64,000 bases of DNA from Methylophilus sp. 42 (GCF_000384155.1 NZ_KB913031.1:2474961-2538960), one strand, 5' to 3'. Counted from the first letter of the stretch, positions 53,187 to 62,882 are shown. Program-made: numbers and translations. The notes: generated by a model not told the origin, from the sequence alone.

Positions 53187-54074
53187 TTATCCATGCCTGA
53201 TTACCACCGAACATGTCATCCCGGCGACCAGTGGCATCGCGGCTGGAATCTGGTCGAGATGGATACGCACCGGGATGCGCTGTGCCAGTCGCACCCAGTT
53301 AAAGGTCGGGTTCACATTGGCCAGCAAACGGATATCGGTCGGGTTATCGCGGTCGGTAATGCCATGGGCGATGCTTTCGACATGGCCTTTGAGCGTGGCA
53401 TGGCTACCCAGCAGCTGCACTTCGGCCGCGTCCCCCACCTGGATCATATTTAATTTATGCTCTTCAAAATAGCCATAGACCCAGAATGAGTGCTGGTCAA
53501 TCACCGCCAGCTTGGCCGCGCCTACCTGGGCAAAATCACCCGGGCGTACCAGCAGGTTAGACACCCAGCCATCGACCGGCGAACGCACCACGCTACGCTC
53601 GAGATCGAGTTTAATTTTTTCCACCTGGGCCACGGCGGCCTCATATTCGGCTTTGGCAGCGAGTGCTCCCAGATCGGTATCCTCACGGTTTTCGCGTGAA
53701 ATCACTTCATCATCCAGATGCGCACGGCGGGCAGATTGCTGTTTCTTCATCTCCCACAGGGACTTTCTCTGCTGGGTCAATGCAGTCGCCTCCGCCAATG
53801 CATGCTGATAATGCATGGTGTCTATGCGGAACAGCACGTCGCCTTTGTGTACATACTGGTTATCACGCACCGGCACGGCGGTCACCAGCCCGGCCACATC
53901 CGGCGCAATATTCACCACATCGGCGCGCACACGGCCATCGCGCGTCCACGGGTAATCGGTATAACACACCCACAACTTATAGGCTAACAGCCCCGCGGCA
54001 ATAGCAATCGCTAGCGTGATACCTATACGAAAAATGCCTTTTGTTGCCTGAAACCAGAAACGCTGTGACTGCAT
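53187..54074 (-). CDS. HlyD/EmrA-type adaptor of aromatic-acid efflux (AaeA-like)
   Basis: 295 residues with an N-terminal membrane anchor and the EmrA/AaeA pattern: YTDYPWTRDGRVRADVVNIAPDV is reduced in these proteins to a WTRDGRVRA core, visible here, followed by VRDNQYVHKGDVLFRID and VVRSPVDGWVSNLLVRPGD. I start it at the ATG of 54074 with AAAGG upstream. It is the last gene of the OMF-FUSC-DUF1656-adaptor operon and would bridge the inner-membrane FUSC protein to the outer-membrane factor. Confidence 0.88.
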   Translation of the reverse strand: MQSQRFWFQATKGIFRIGITLAIAIAAGLLAYKLWVCYTDYPWTRDGRVRADVVNIAPDVAGLVTAVPVRDNQYVHKGDVLFRIDTMHYQHALAEATALTQQRKSLWEMKKQQSARRAHLDDEVISRENREDTDLGALAAKAEYEAAVAQVEKIKLDLERSVVRSPVDGWVSNLLVRPGDFAQVGAAKLAVIDQHSFWVYGYFEEHKLNMIQVGDAAEVQLLGSHATLKGHVESIAHGITDRDNPTDIRLLANVNPTFNWVRLAQRIPVRIHLDQIPAAMPLVAGMTCSVVIRHG

Positions 54075-54085
54075 AGACGAGCCTT

Positions 54086-54298
54086 TCAATACACCATTAA
54101 ACCAAACACGGAAAACAAGCCAAAAAACAAGGAAACCCTTAACAAGGCCGGATACCACACCAGGTCGTAAATCCCCCAGGCGGCCAATACTTTATCAATC
54201 AGCCAGATCGCCGCAGCGGCGAGCAAAAACGCCACAAACAAGGTGGGCACATGTGCATCCAGAAAAGCAAACTCACGCGGAATCCATTCATGCATCAT
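54086..54298 (-). CDS. DUF1656 small membrane protein (AaeX-like)
   Basis: 70 residues with two hydrophobic helices, the normal DUF1656 form. EFAFLDAHVPTLFVAFLLA and YPALLRVSLFFGLFSVFGL are typical. It always accompanies FUSC/AaeB-type pumps. Its start overlaps the FUSC gene stop by four bases (ATGA), implying coupled translation. Confidence 0.87.
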   Translation of the reverse strand: MMHEWIPREFAFLDAHVPTLFVAFLLAAAAIWLIDKVLAAWGIYDLVWYPALLRVSLFFGLFSVFGLMVY

Positions 54299-56481
54299 GA
54301 GTCAGCTCCGGTTGACGTTGAAGCCTGGTCCTGCGGCATTTCTGCCGCGATGACCAACCTGATAAAATGCAATTGCGTGGTGAGCTTTCGCACTTGTGAA
54401 GGCAGGAGTGCATCGGCATACTCCCCGCCTTGCAACCATGCCAGAAAATGATCCAACCATTGCAACACTGCTTGCTGCTGCGCCAACCCTGGCTGTTTGT
54501 AATAACTGGCGACCAACGTCAGTGTGCGTTGCACCAATTGATAAGGCTGCGCCAATACCCCCCTGGCAACCGCACGTAACGCCAACACGGCATGCCCCAC
54601 CTCTAGCGCAGCACACAAGGCTTCTACCACACGCACACTTTCAGCCTCTTGTGGGCGGTGCACACTGCCGGAACGCTGGATCAAATCGCGCGTCCGCATT
54701 TCAAAAATGGGCGCAGTCATGCTCGCATGCAGACAGGCATCGACCACTAATTTGCGTAATTGGGTAAACACACGAGCCTTGGCCCAGGGACTCGCCGCAT
54801 AATCCGTCAGGCTGAACATGATGCCGGACACCACCAGTGCCACCATGAGTGCAATAGAGTCGTTAAAATATTTGACTGGGTTATCGCCCAGCGCCTGGTT
54901 GAATCCCACCATCAAAAAGTAAGCAATGCCCAATCCTGCGCCCACCAAGGTGGTGGCTGGTCGTGCACTTAGCCAGGCGGTGAGCAAAACTGCAGGCGTA
55001 ATCGCGATACAGAGCATGACATAATCATGTACCGCGGTGAGCCAGAATACATTGCTGATGTACACCAGCACGATGCCCAGCAACACCCCTACTGAGAATT
55101 GACGGATAGTGGCCATTGGCGCCGGACTAGCCGCAAACAAGGTACTTGTAATCACCCCCAGCGTCATGGCCAGGATCCCGGAGGGCCAGTCTATGGTCAT
55201 CCAGATGGCCGCCAGGATCAGCAAGGTGAGTGCGCCACGGGTCGCCGCAATCGACACCGGCAACCAGTCAATGTGCATATGCAACTGGTCAGCGGTGAAT
55301 TCACGGCTCGCCACTTTGCGCGCACGTGGCTGTGCCACTAACAATGCATAGGTGTCCAGGTAGGCAGTCAACTCTTTTGCCAGGCGCGACAGCAATTCTC
55401 CACCGGTTTCCACCTCCAGCTGATTGACCTCCGGATGCATCAGCAAGTGTTGTAACTGCACCGCCAGGCGCGTATCAAAATCATGTTGAAACGCTGCGAC
55501 AGCTTGCTGCACCCGGGTGATGGCTTCAGCATGACTAGCAGGCTGCCCGTCTATGAGCACCGCGGCAGATAAGGGCTGCATCAAGACCTGCAAAGCGTCT
55601 GCTTCCTTTGACGCCACACGGGTTTGTAAACGCTGGATCAGCCTCTGCAAGACGACATAGGTCGTAGAAACTGCCATAAACTGCACATTGAGCCGGTTGA
55701 TGGTTGCACTGTGTACCCGCGCATCATCCGTTTCAAACTGCGCAGACGAACGAAATGCCTCCAACTGATAAATATCTTGCATGAACTTTAAAAACGGCTG
55801 ATTGAGCCCAGCAGGTGCGCCGGTGCCCAGTAATACGCTGAAATCGCGAAACTTGCTGCGTACGACTGCCTGAATGTTCTCCCACAGGCGTTGCGGCAGC
55901 ACCAGCTCACTGACCAAGGTCGCACTTAATAAACCAACGCCAATTTCAGACATGCGGGTTGAGGCGATTTGGAAGGTATGCCAAGGTGTCAGCGTCGCAG
56001 GCAAGCCGACAATACACAAAGTATAGCCAGCCAAGACAAATCCATAAGACTGGAAGTTACGATACACCAGCGAGCCTGCCGTACACATGCCTATCCAGAG
56101 CGCTGCCGCAATAAAAAATGGAAAGCGGTCTTGCGCAAACCAGGCCACCAGCAACATGGAAAACAAAATACCAATCACGGTACCGATCAGGCGGTAATAG
56201 CTTTTGGTGATCACCATGCCGGAGCGGAAATGCATGACAATCACCACCGTCAGCAAGGCAGTTGCCGGTTGATCCATCTCCATTTTCAAGGCTACCCAGA
56301 GCGCCAGAAAAGCGGCCAACAGGTATTTGAACAAATAGCCAATCAGGGGGAAATCCTGCCGGTACCAGTCTGTGCCTGCCTGTTGCAGGCACACGGCCAC
56401 CAGTCGCGCTCCCTGCCTGAGCAAAGCCATACCAGCGAGTAACCGCTGTATGCAATGATTAATGTGCTGCGTGCTCAGCAT
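54295..56481 (-). CDS. FUSC/AaeB-like efflux membrane protein
   Basis: About 728 residues with two clusters of membrane helices (near residues 45-180 and 410-540) and cytoplasmic domains after each, the layout of the AaeB aromatic-acid exporters. Visible family segments include FKYLLAAFLALWVALKMEMDQPATALLTV cut to its core KMEMDQPATALLTV, and IDWPSGILAMTLGVITS. The start at 56481 has GGAGG 8 bases upstream and overlaps the 3 prime end of the outer-membrane factor gene. It would export aromatic carboxylates or related toxic acids. Confidence 0.87.
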   Translation of the reverse strand: MLSTQHINHCIQRLLAGMALLRQGARLVAVCLQQAGTDWYRQDFPLIGYLFKYLLAAFLALWVALKMEMDQPATALLTVVIVMHFRSGMVITKSYYRLIGTVIGILFSMLLVAWFAQDRFPFFIAAALWIGMCTAGSLVYRNFQSYGFVLAGYTLCIVGLPATLTPWHTFQIASTRMSEIGVGLLSATLVSELVLPQRLWENIQAVVRSKFRDFSVLLGTGAPAGLNQPFLKFMQDIYQLEAFRSSAQFETDDARVHSATINRLNVQFMAVSTTYVVLQRLIQRLQTRVASKEADALQVLMQPLSAAVLIDGQPASHAEAITRVQQAVAAFQHDFDTRLAVQLQHLLMHPEVNQLEVETGGELLSRLAKELTAYLDTYALLVAQPRARKVASREFTADQLHMHIDWLPVSIAATRGALTLLILAAIWMTIDWPSGILAMTLGVITSTLFAASPAPMATIRQFSVGVLLGIVLVYISNVFWLTAVHDYVMLCIAITPAVLLTAWLSARPATTLVGAGLGIAYFLMVGFNQALGDNPVKYFNDSIALMVALVVSGIMFSLTDYAASPWAKARVFTQLRKLVVDACLHASMTAPIFEMRTRDLIQRSGSVHRPQEAESVRVVEALCAALEVGHAVLALRAVARGVLAQPYQLVQRTLTLVASYYKQPGLAQQQAVLQWLDHFLAWLQGGEYADALLPSQVRKLTTQLHFIRLVIAAEMPQDQASTSTGADS

Positions 56482-57931
56482 CAATCACCCCTCCACCCAG
56501 CGCCAGCATCAATGCCGCATACGTTTCCAGTCGCACCGCCTCCTGCTCCACCAGAATGCCTTTTTGTTGCAATACCAGTGCGTTGGTTTGCAGGCTCTCT
56601 ACTAGGTTGCTTAACCCGGCGCGGTAATTCTTCATCGCCAACCTGTGCGCCTGCTCGGTTTTTGCCAGCGCCTGCTGCGTATTGTCAGTTTCGGTCGCCA
56701 CCGTATTCAAGATGGAAAGCTGATTTGAAATGCTTTCCAGTGCCTTGAGTATGGTGGCGTTGTAATCCTCTACCGCCATGTCATACAGCGCCGTTTCTGC
56801 CGACAGGTTAGCCCGGCGCTTACCGCCATCAAAAATAGGCAAGGACATGGCCGGGCCTAAATTGCCGACTAAACCGGCACTGGAAAACAGGCCGGAAAAC
56901 GCCAGTGCCTGAAAGCCGATATAGCCCAACAAATTGATATTTGGGTAAAACGCTGCCTTGGCACTTTGAATATGTTTTTGCGACGCTTCAACCCGCCATC
57001 TGGCAGCGACAATATCCGGGCGGCGGCCAACCAGGTTGGCAGGCAAATGATCAGGCAAACCGATACTGGCGGACAAACGCAATGTTGGGCGCTGTAGACT
57101 GTCACCCGCACCCGGCCCTTCACCACTGAGTGCTGCAATCTGATTTTTTAATAATGTCAGGTGCAACTCAATTTGCACCAGCTTGTTTTGTGCCGCAGGC
57201 AATTTCGCCTCCAGGCGGCTCAGGTTTAATTGCGTATTCAGCCCGGCAGCCAGCGCTTTTTTAGCAATGGCAATCTCATGGCGCACATCATCCAGTTCCT
57301 CTTCTGCCAGGTCGCGCCACTGATACTCTGCCGCCAGCCGGATGTAGCTTTTCACCATGGCCGCCGTCAACTCAATCTTCACTTGCTGCATTTCAGCTTC
57401 ACTGACATGGGTCTCATCCAGCGCCGCCAGCCAGGCTGACTTCTGCTGTTTCCATAAGTCCAGGTTGTAAGACATGTCTACCGTCGCCTGGTTGTTCCAG
57501 TTAAAGCGGCCCGCCCACGGCTTGGGGATAAAACTCAACTCGGTAAAACGTTCGCGTGACGAGCTCACTTTACCGCCAACATTCGGCAAGGTCGCCGCAT
57601 GCGCCTGCTCGGCCATCGCCGTCGTCAAGGCAATGCGCGCCGTGGCTTTTTTCAGGTCAGGATGATCGCGCAGGCTTTTCTCTACCAGGCGGTCCAACTG
57701 CGCATCCTGATACGCCTGCCACCAATGCTCGGTCGGCCAGGCAATGGCGGAGGCATCCTCTATCGTTTTGCCCAGTGCCAGTTTATCTTGCGCCAGCGGC
57801 TGCGACGCGGGGATGATGCCTTTGGAGCTGATGCATCCATTTAATAACAGGGCCAATAACCAGACACCCCAGCGAAACACTCTCAGGGGTTGGCGCGGCA
57901 ATATGGCAATGATAGTCAATGGCATAAACAT
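56459..57931 (-). CDS. NodT-type outer-membrane efflux lipoprotein
   Basis: 490 residues of the TolC/NodT outer-membrane factor family. A lipoprotein signal peptide ends in the lipobox LLNGC, so the mature protein starts at a lipidated cysteine. NRADE-like family segments are visible: WPTEHWWQAYQDAQLDRLV near the start, NLVGRRPDIVAARWRVEA in the middle and YRAGLSNLVESLQ in the last quarter. It heads the efflux operon and completes a tripartite pump with the FUSC and adaptor proteins. A MarR-type operator lies 17 bases upstream of its start. Confidence 0.9.
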   Translation of the reverse strand: MFMPLTIIAILPRQPLRVFRWGVWLLALLLNGCISSKGIIPASQPLAQDKLALGKTIEDASAIAWPTEHWWQAYQDAQLDRLVEKSLRDHPDLKKATARIALTTAMAEQAHAATLPNVGGKVSSSRERFTELSFIPKPWAGRFNWNNQATVDMSYNLDLWKQQKSAWLAALDETHVSEAEMQQVKIELTAAMVKSYIRLAAEYQWRDLAEEELDDVRHEIAIAKKALAAGLNTQLNLSRLEAKLPAAQNKLVQIELHLTLLKNQIAALSGEGPGAGDSLQRPTLRLSASIGLPDHLPANLVGRRPDIVAARWRVEASQKHIQSAKAAFYPNINLLGYIGFQALAFSGLFSSAGLVGNLGPAMSLPIFDGGKRRANLSAETALYDMAVEDYNATILKALESISNQLSILNTVATETDNTQQALAKTEQAHRLAMKNYRAGLSNLVESLQTNALVLQQKGILVEQEAVRLETYAALMLALGGGVIDAEHAAH

Positions 57932-57947
57932 AAAGTATGGTTATTGA

Positions 57948-57965
57948 TAGTATGGAATCAAACTA
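57948..57965. promoter_or_regulatory. MarR-type operator before the efflux operon
   Basis: TAGTATGGAATCAAACTA, an imperfect palindrome, is repeated base for base at 58512-58529 upstream of the MarR gene. Its position overlaps the expected promoter of the outer-membrane factor gene. Confidence 0.7.
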
Positions 57966-57993
57966 AATAACTAAAAAATTTTACTCAATCAAT

Positions 57994-58497
57994 TTACTTG
58001 ATTAAATCGACCCGGCTGGCCAAGGTGGCGAGGTCAGTAGTCAAGGCATTTCTTTCCGGCTTACCCAACACATTCATAAACTGCGTGACGCATTGCACAT
58101 ACACCGGCATCACTTCGTCCAGTTTTTGCTGCCCGGCCACCGATAAGCGGATAAGGAATTTGCGTCTGTCATTGGTATCCATAAAACGGGACACCAGCCC
58201 TTCGCGCTCCAGGCCGTCAATAAAGCCCGTCATTGTCGCCTTGGTCACACCGGCCTTGTCAGCCAGCTCTGAAGGGGAAGAGGTCAGGTCGTCCTGGCGC
58301 ATAAGCAATACCAGCACCCACCAGCGACCTTGCAACAGCCCATGTTGAGCCAACAACGCATCCAGTGCAGACGAAATATCCGACGCTGCACGCAAGATAC
58401 TGACGAAATCAGAAATGGCCGAAATGTCTGTGCCGGGATAACGTGTCACAAACTTTTCCAGGCTTTTGGAGGTAGGTAATTCTTTAAGCAGCAACAT
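57994..58497 (-). CDS. MarR family regulator of the efflux operon
   Basis: 167 residues with the MarR winged helix: LLQGRWWVLVLLMRQ, the recognition helix region LADKAGVTKATMTGFIDGLEREGLV and the wing DTNDRRKFLIRLSVAG. I place the start at the ATG of 58497. It lies directly upstream of the efflux operon on the same strand, and identical 18-base operators precede both it and the operon, so it probably represses both until an aromatic acid or similar ligand binds. Confidence 0.87.
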   Translation of the reverse strand: MLLLKELPTSKSLEKFVTRYPGTDISAISDFVSILRAASDISSALDALLAQHGLLQGRWWVLVLLMRQDDLTSSPSELADKAGVTKATMTGFIDGLEREGLVSRFMDTNDRRKFLIRLSVAGQQKLDEVMPVYVQCVTQFMNVLGKPERNALTTDLATLASRVDLIK

Positions 58498-58511
58498 AAT
58501 ACGGATCAATA

Positions 58512-58529
58512 TAGTATGGAATCAAACTA
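58512..58529. promoter_or_regulatory. MarR-type operator before the marR gene
   Basis: TAGTATGGAATCAAACTA is identical to the site at 57948-57965. The similarity continues downstream (ACTAAAAAAT follows each copy). Confidence 0.7.
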
Positions 58530-58624
58530 ATTGCAACTAAAAAATATACTTTGCCAAGAAAATGATCAGGTCATTGTTATGATTTTTCTGGTTTAATTAA
58601 ACGTATCTTCAGCTTCTTCAATAC

Positions 58625-60439
58625 TTGGCATCCTATTCATCCGTGAACCTGACAAATCATCCTCTCCCGCATAGAGCGGTTCCTTTTCTGTTTTTGTATA
58701 TCACGCGCCGCCCCTGGTTGTTTGGCTCAGTGTTCCTCATCATCATCGGCGCCGCCAGTTCAGCGGTTGGTGTGCAATATGCCATGAAGCTGCTGGTGGA
58801 TGCCATGGACAGCTCGGTACGATCCACCGCCCATGTCTGGGCACCTTTATTCCTTTTCCTGGTATTGATCACCGTCGAGAATCTGTTGTGGCGGTTGGGT
58901 GGCTGGCAAGGCTCCCGCGCCATCGTCGCCAGCGGGGTCGATATCCGGCTAGACCTGTTCGAGCATCTGACCGGCCATTCGATGCGCTACTTCAACCAGC
59001 ACTTTTCAGGCGCACTGGGCAACCGCATCACGTCTACCGCTGCGGCTACCGGTGAGATATTTGCCACGATGTTCTGGCGTATCCTGCCGCCGATCACCGA
59101 CTTCCTCGGCGCCATTCTCGTACTAACGACCATACGCTGGCAAATGAGTTTGGGCTTGCTGTTCTCAGTGTTATTTGTCGCCGGCCTGCTCATCCTCTTC
59201 GGCATCCGCGGTCGCAGGATACATGACAATTACGCCAGGCGATCCTCCGATGCCAGCGGCAAGATGATCGATGTAGTGAGCAATGTGTGGACAGTGAAAG
59301 CGTTTTCCGCCCGCTATCGCGAAAAACACAGGCTGTCACGCGAATTGAACCGAGAAGCCAAAGCGCACCGGCGCAGCTGGATGTATGTAGAACTGGCCCG
59401 TGTGATGCATGACATGTGCCTGGTCGTGACCGGCGCAGGCATGCTAGTCTGGTCCATATTACTCTGGCGCGCCGGTAGCATCAGTACCGGCGACGTGGTC
59501 ATCGTCAGCACCCTCACCTTCAGGATATTGCATGGTTCGCGAGACCTTGCCCTTGCCTTGGTGGGCACTGCCCAACAATTCGGCATCATCAATGAAACAC
59601 TCAAAGTGATTGCGCTGCCACACTCGGTCAAAGACCCGGATGAACCCTCACCACTTAAAGTCGAAAGCGGTAATATCCTGTTTGACAACGTGTCTTATAC
59701 CTATCCAGATGGTCACAAGGTATTTGATAACCTGTCATTTGAGATCAAAGCTGGTGAGAGAGTCGGCCTGGTGGGGGCTTCCGGTGCCGGGAAATCGACC
59801 TTGATCAGCCTGATTCAGCGCCTGGATGATATTCAGGACGGTCAGATCCTGATTGACGGCCAGCGTATCGACCAAGTCTCACAAGACAGTTTACGGGCAA
59901 ACATCTCCGTCGTCCCGCAAGACATTGCCCTGTTCCACCGCTCGGTGTTCGAGAATATCCGCTATGGCCGCCCAGAAGCCTCAAACGAAGAAGTATATAG
60001 CGCGGCACGCAATGCCTATTGTGACGCCTTCATTCGCCGCTTGCCCAAAGGCTATCGCACGATTGTGGGTGAAAAAGGCATCCGCCTGTCGGGGGGACAA
60101 AGGCAACGTCTGGGCATCGCCAGGGCTTTTGTGAAAGACGCCCCAATTTTGATATTGGATGAAGCGACTTCTGCGCTGGACTCCCAGTCTGAAAAAGAAA
60201 TCCAGTCAGCGTTAGTCTCGCTGATGCAAGGGCGGACCGTGTTAGCCATCGCACACCGGCTTTCTACACTGGCCTCATTCGATAGAATCATCGTGTTGAA
60301 AAATGGGGTGATTATTGAAGATGGCCCGCCAGACGTGTTGCGCGCGAATGGCGGCCCATTTGCTGAGGCATGGCAACTACAGGCTAACAGTCTTGACCCG
60401 CAGGCAACCGATAAATTGGCAACCACGGATCCTAGTTGA
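58625..60439 (+). CDS. ABC exporter (fused membrane and ATPase domains)
   Basis: Up to 604 residues: six membrane helices in the first 320, then an ATPase domain with Walker A GASGAGKST, signature [15 protein letters not shown], Walker B LILDEATSALD and switch AHRLST. All motifs are canonical, unlike the paired exporters at 18624 and 31132, so it probably works as a homodimer. The start is uncertain: a TTG at 58625 without a ribosome site opens the frame, and a GTG at about 58643 is an alternative. It is divergent from the MarR gene. The cargo is unknown. Confidence 0.85.
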   Translation: MASYSSVNLTNHPLPHRAVPFLFLYITRRPWLFGSVFLIIIGAASSAVGVQYAMKLLVDAMDSSVRSTAHVWAPLFLFLVLITVENLLWRLGGWQGSRAIVASGVDIRLDLFEHLTGHSMRYFNQHFSGALGNRITSTAAATGEIFATMFWRILPPITDFLGAILVLTTIRWQMSLGLLFSVLFVAGLLILFGIRGRRIHDNYARRSSDASGKMIDVVSNVWTVKAFSARYREKHRLSRELNREAKAHRRSWMYVELARVMHDMCLVVTGAGMLVWSILLWRAGSISTGDVVIVSTLTFRILHGSRDLALALVGTAQQFGIINETLKVIALPHSVKDPDEPSPLKVESGNILFDNVSYTYPDGHKVFDNLSFEIKAGERVGLVGASGAGKSTLISLIQRLDDIQDGQILIDGQRIDQVSQDSLRANISVVPQDIALFHRSVFENIRYGRPEASNEEVYSAARNAYCDAFIRRLPKGYRTIVGEKGIRLSGGQRQRLGIARAFVKDAPILILDEATSALDSQSEKEIQSALVSLMQGRTVLAIAHRLSTLASFDRIIVLKNGVIIEDGPPDVLRANGGPFAEAWQLQANSLDPQATDKLATTDPS

Positions 60440-60458
60440 AAGTAAGCTGTTGCATCCA

Positions 60459-60491
60459 TAAAAAAGCCCTGCTCAACCGAACAGGGCTTTT
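60459..60491. terminator. Bidirectional terminator
   Basis: AAAAAGCCCTG and CAGGGCTTTT form a strong stem with a 10-base loop between the convergent exporter and alcohol dehydrogenase genes. Confidence 0.88.
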
Positions 60492-60504
60492 GGTACGCGT
60501 TTGC

Positions 60505-61548
60505 TTAAGCTTTCATTGAGTTGATATCAATCACAAAGCGGTATTTCACATCACTCTTGAGCATGCGCTCGTAAGCATCATTAATGTAGTTGGCATCAAT
60601 CATCTCTACATCGCTGACAATATTATGCTTGCCACAGAAATCGAGCATTTCCTGGGTCTCGGCGATGCCACCAATCAGTGAACCGGCGACATGGCGGCGC
60701 TTGGTAATCAGGTTGGCGCCATGCACTTCGACCGGATCCAGCGGTCCGACCAGCACGATGGTCTTATCGCGCTTGAGCAGGCCGATATAAGGATTGAGGT
60801 CATGTGCGACTGGCACAGTATCAATAATCAGATCAAAACTGGCCGCATGTTTGGCCATGTCATCCGCATTTTTAGAGATCAGCACTTCATGTGCGCCCAA
60901 CTTTGTGGCATCCCCGGCTTTACTGGCTGAGGTGGTAATCATGACCACGTGCGCGCCCATGGCGGCGGCCAATTTCACGCCCATATGACCCAGGCCACCG
61001 AGGCCGATAATGCCCACTTTCTGGCCGGGCTGTACATCCCAGTGTTTGAGTGGTGAATACAAGGTAATACCGGCACACAACAGCGGTGCAACAGCCTTGG
61101 TGTCCAGGTTTTCCGGCACGCTGACGACGAAATTTTCATCAACGGTAATACGCTCGGCATAGCCACCAAAGGTCAGGCCACCATGCTTGGTGTCTTTGGC
61201 ATTGTAGGTAAACACAGAGCCATTGCAATATTGTTCTTCACCAGCGTCACAGTCTTCGCAGTGGCGGCAGGAGTCGACCATACAGCCGACCCCAACCAGT
61301 TGCCCCAGCTTGAATTTGGTAACATGACTGCCGATACTTTTCACACGGCCGACAATTTCGTGGCCGGGCACCATGGGATACAAAGAACCACCACCCCATT
61401 CATTCCTGGCTTGGTGGATATCCGAGTGGCAAATGCCACAGTACTCGATGTCGATCAGGACGTCGTGCGGGCCCGTCTCGCGGCGATCAATATTCATGGG
61501 TGCGACCGGTGAGGTCGCATTTTGTACACCATAGGCGGCTGTTTTCAT
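60505..61548 (-). CDS. Zinc-dependent alcohol/aldehyde dehydrogenase (YahK-like)
   Basis: 347 residues of the cinnamyl-alcohol-dehydrogenase branch. The catalytic zinc ligands are in EYCGICHSD and VPGHEIVG, the structural zinc cysteines in DSCRHCEDCDAGEEQYC, and the Rossmann motif is GLGGLGHMGVKLA. YahK-type enzymes reduce many aldehydes with NADPH. The gene lies downstream of an AraC-family gene related to YqhC, an aldehyde-responsive activator, and a direct repeat suited to such a regulator precedes it. It is therefore likely an aldehyde detoxification enzyme. Confidence 0.9.
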   Translation of the reverse strand: MKTAAYGVQNATSPVAPMNIDRRETGPHDVLIDIEYCGICHSDIHQARNEWGGGSLYPMVPGHEIVGRVKSIGSHVTKFKLGQLVGVGCMVDSCRHCEDCDAGEEQYCNGSVFTYNAKDTKHGGLTFGGYAERITVDENFVVSVPENLDTKAVAPLLCAGITLYSPLKHWDVQPGQKVGIIGLGGLGHMGVKLAAAMGAHVVMITTSASKAGDATKLGAHEVLISKNADDMAKHAASFDLIIDTVPVAHDLNPYIGLLKRDKTIVLVGPLDPVEVHGANLITKRRHVAGSLIGGIAETQEMLDFCGKHNIVSDVEMIDANYINDAYERMLKSDVKYRFVIDINSMKA

Positions 61549-61639
61549 AGCATCTCCATCATCTATTGTTACGTGTTAACCAATGGCAAAGCATCACCAC
61601 TGTATCGCTAAACAGTCTAAACAAGGTAGCCTAAAAGTG

Positions 61640-61667
61640 CTTGCCTGCTCTTATCAAATACTTGCCT
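61640..61667 (-). promoter_or_regulatory. Direct repeat, probable AraC-family site
   Basis: CTTGCCT occurs at 61640-61646 and 61661-61667, exactly 21 bases (two helical turns) apart and about 90-120 bases upstream of the dehydrogenase ATG. This is the usual arrangement of AraC-type half-sites. Confidence 0.5.
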
Positions 61668-61731
61668 AATCCTCTGCGATGTTGGCATATTTGACTCAAG
61701 AAACCGTGGCTTCATTGTCACAATGATCGTT

Positions 61732-62730
61732 TTACTGTTGAACAGTCACATATTGGTCGACCATCTGATTGGCCACAAATTCGCCGGGCGATGTGATCAA
61801 TGCGCTGCGTACGGCACTCACCTCCTCCATCGGGCTTTTGCCAAACATGCGCTTGAACTCGCGGCTGAACTGTGAGGCACTCTCGTAGCCGACTTTAGTC
61901 GCAGCCAAGGTTGCATTAATACCGTCCTGCACCATCAGCAAACGGGCTTTATGCAAGCGTGTCTTTTTCAAATATTGAATCGGCGAGGTAGCCGTCACAT
62001 CCCTGAATGCGGCATGAAAAGACGGCACGCTCATGGCAGACACCGCCGCCAGCGTATCGACATTGAGTTCATTGGCATACTCGGCGTGAATCAACCTAAG
62101 CGCCTTGCTGATTTTGCCCATATTGTTGTGGGTGCTATGCGCTGCCAAAATGGCCGACGCTTGCGAAGACTGCAGGATACGATAATGAATCTCGCGGATA
62201 ATCGCCTGTCCGAGTACGGCGGCTTCATTTTTAGATTGCAAGCACTCAAGCAATCGCACCACGGCATTCGACAGTTGCTTATCCAGCGGTGTCGAACTGA
62301 TGCCACTTCTGCCGTTAATATTCATTGGCGTCGCATGCTCTACACTCAACAACAGCTCGGAAACCATAGACAGATTGATGCGGATGGAAATAGCGAGTAA
62401 TGGCTCCTCGGCGGAGGCGATGGTTTCACTTTCAAATGGCAACGGCACCGACAGGATCAGGAACTGTTGCGGATTATATTGATAAACCTCACCGCCCAGG
62501 TAGCCCACTTTGCGCCCTTGGCAGACAAACACAATACTCGGCTCATAAAATACCGGGCTACGCGGAATCGCCCGGTTCCAGCGCATGAGCTTGACGCCAT
62601 CCAGCGCAGTCAGGGTAAATCCCTCTGTCGGTGTCAGTGCCGAAAGCAGCGTAATCGTGCGGTCTTTGTCGTGCGCATGCCAGCATTCGTTACCATTCAT
62701 AATATAAGTGCGATTAAAATAAATAGGCAT
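61732..62730 (-). CDS. AraC family regulator, YqhC-like
   Basis: 332 residues. The N-terminal ligand domain has SPVFYEPSIVFVCQGRKVGY and LILSVPLPFESETIAS, closely like YqhC of E. coli. The C-terminal double helix-turn-helix includes AAVSAMSVPSFHAAFRDVT and ATKVGYESASQFSREFKRMFG. YqhC activates aldehyde reductase genes in response to aldehydes, which fits the dehydrogenase gene downstream. AGGAG lies 5 bases before the ATG at 62730. Confidence 0.9.
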   Translation of the reverse strand: MPIYFNRTYIMNGNECWHAHDKDRTITLLSALTPTEGFTLTALDGVKLMRWNRAIPRSPVFYEPSIVFVCQGRKVGYLGGEVYQYNPQQFLILSVPLPFESETIASAEEPLLAISIRINLSMVSELLLSVEHATPMNINGRSGISSTPLDKQLSNAVVRLLECLQSKNEAAVLGQAIIREIHYRILQSSQASAILAAHSTHNNMGKISKALRLIHAEYANELNVDTLAAVSAMSVPSFHAAFRDVTATSPIQYLKKTRLHKARLLMVQDGINATLAATKVGYESASQFSREFKRMFGKSPMEEVSAVRSALITSPGEFVANQMVDQYVTVQQ

Positions 62731-62882
62731 TCATATTACTCCTAATTAGCAATAACCATCACTACTGACATAGAATTAGGCAATCATTTCATATCTTTTA
62801 ACTTTTCACGGCAGATACAACTGCTTACACTGGCCCTATTGCAGTTGGATTGATTGCAATACTTTTGGAGAAAGGGATACAA

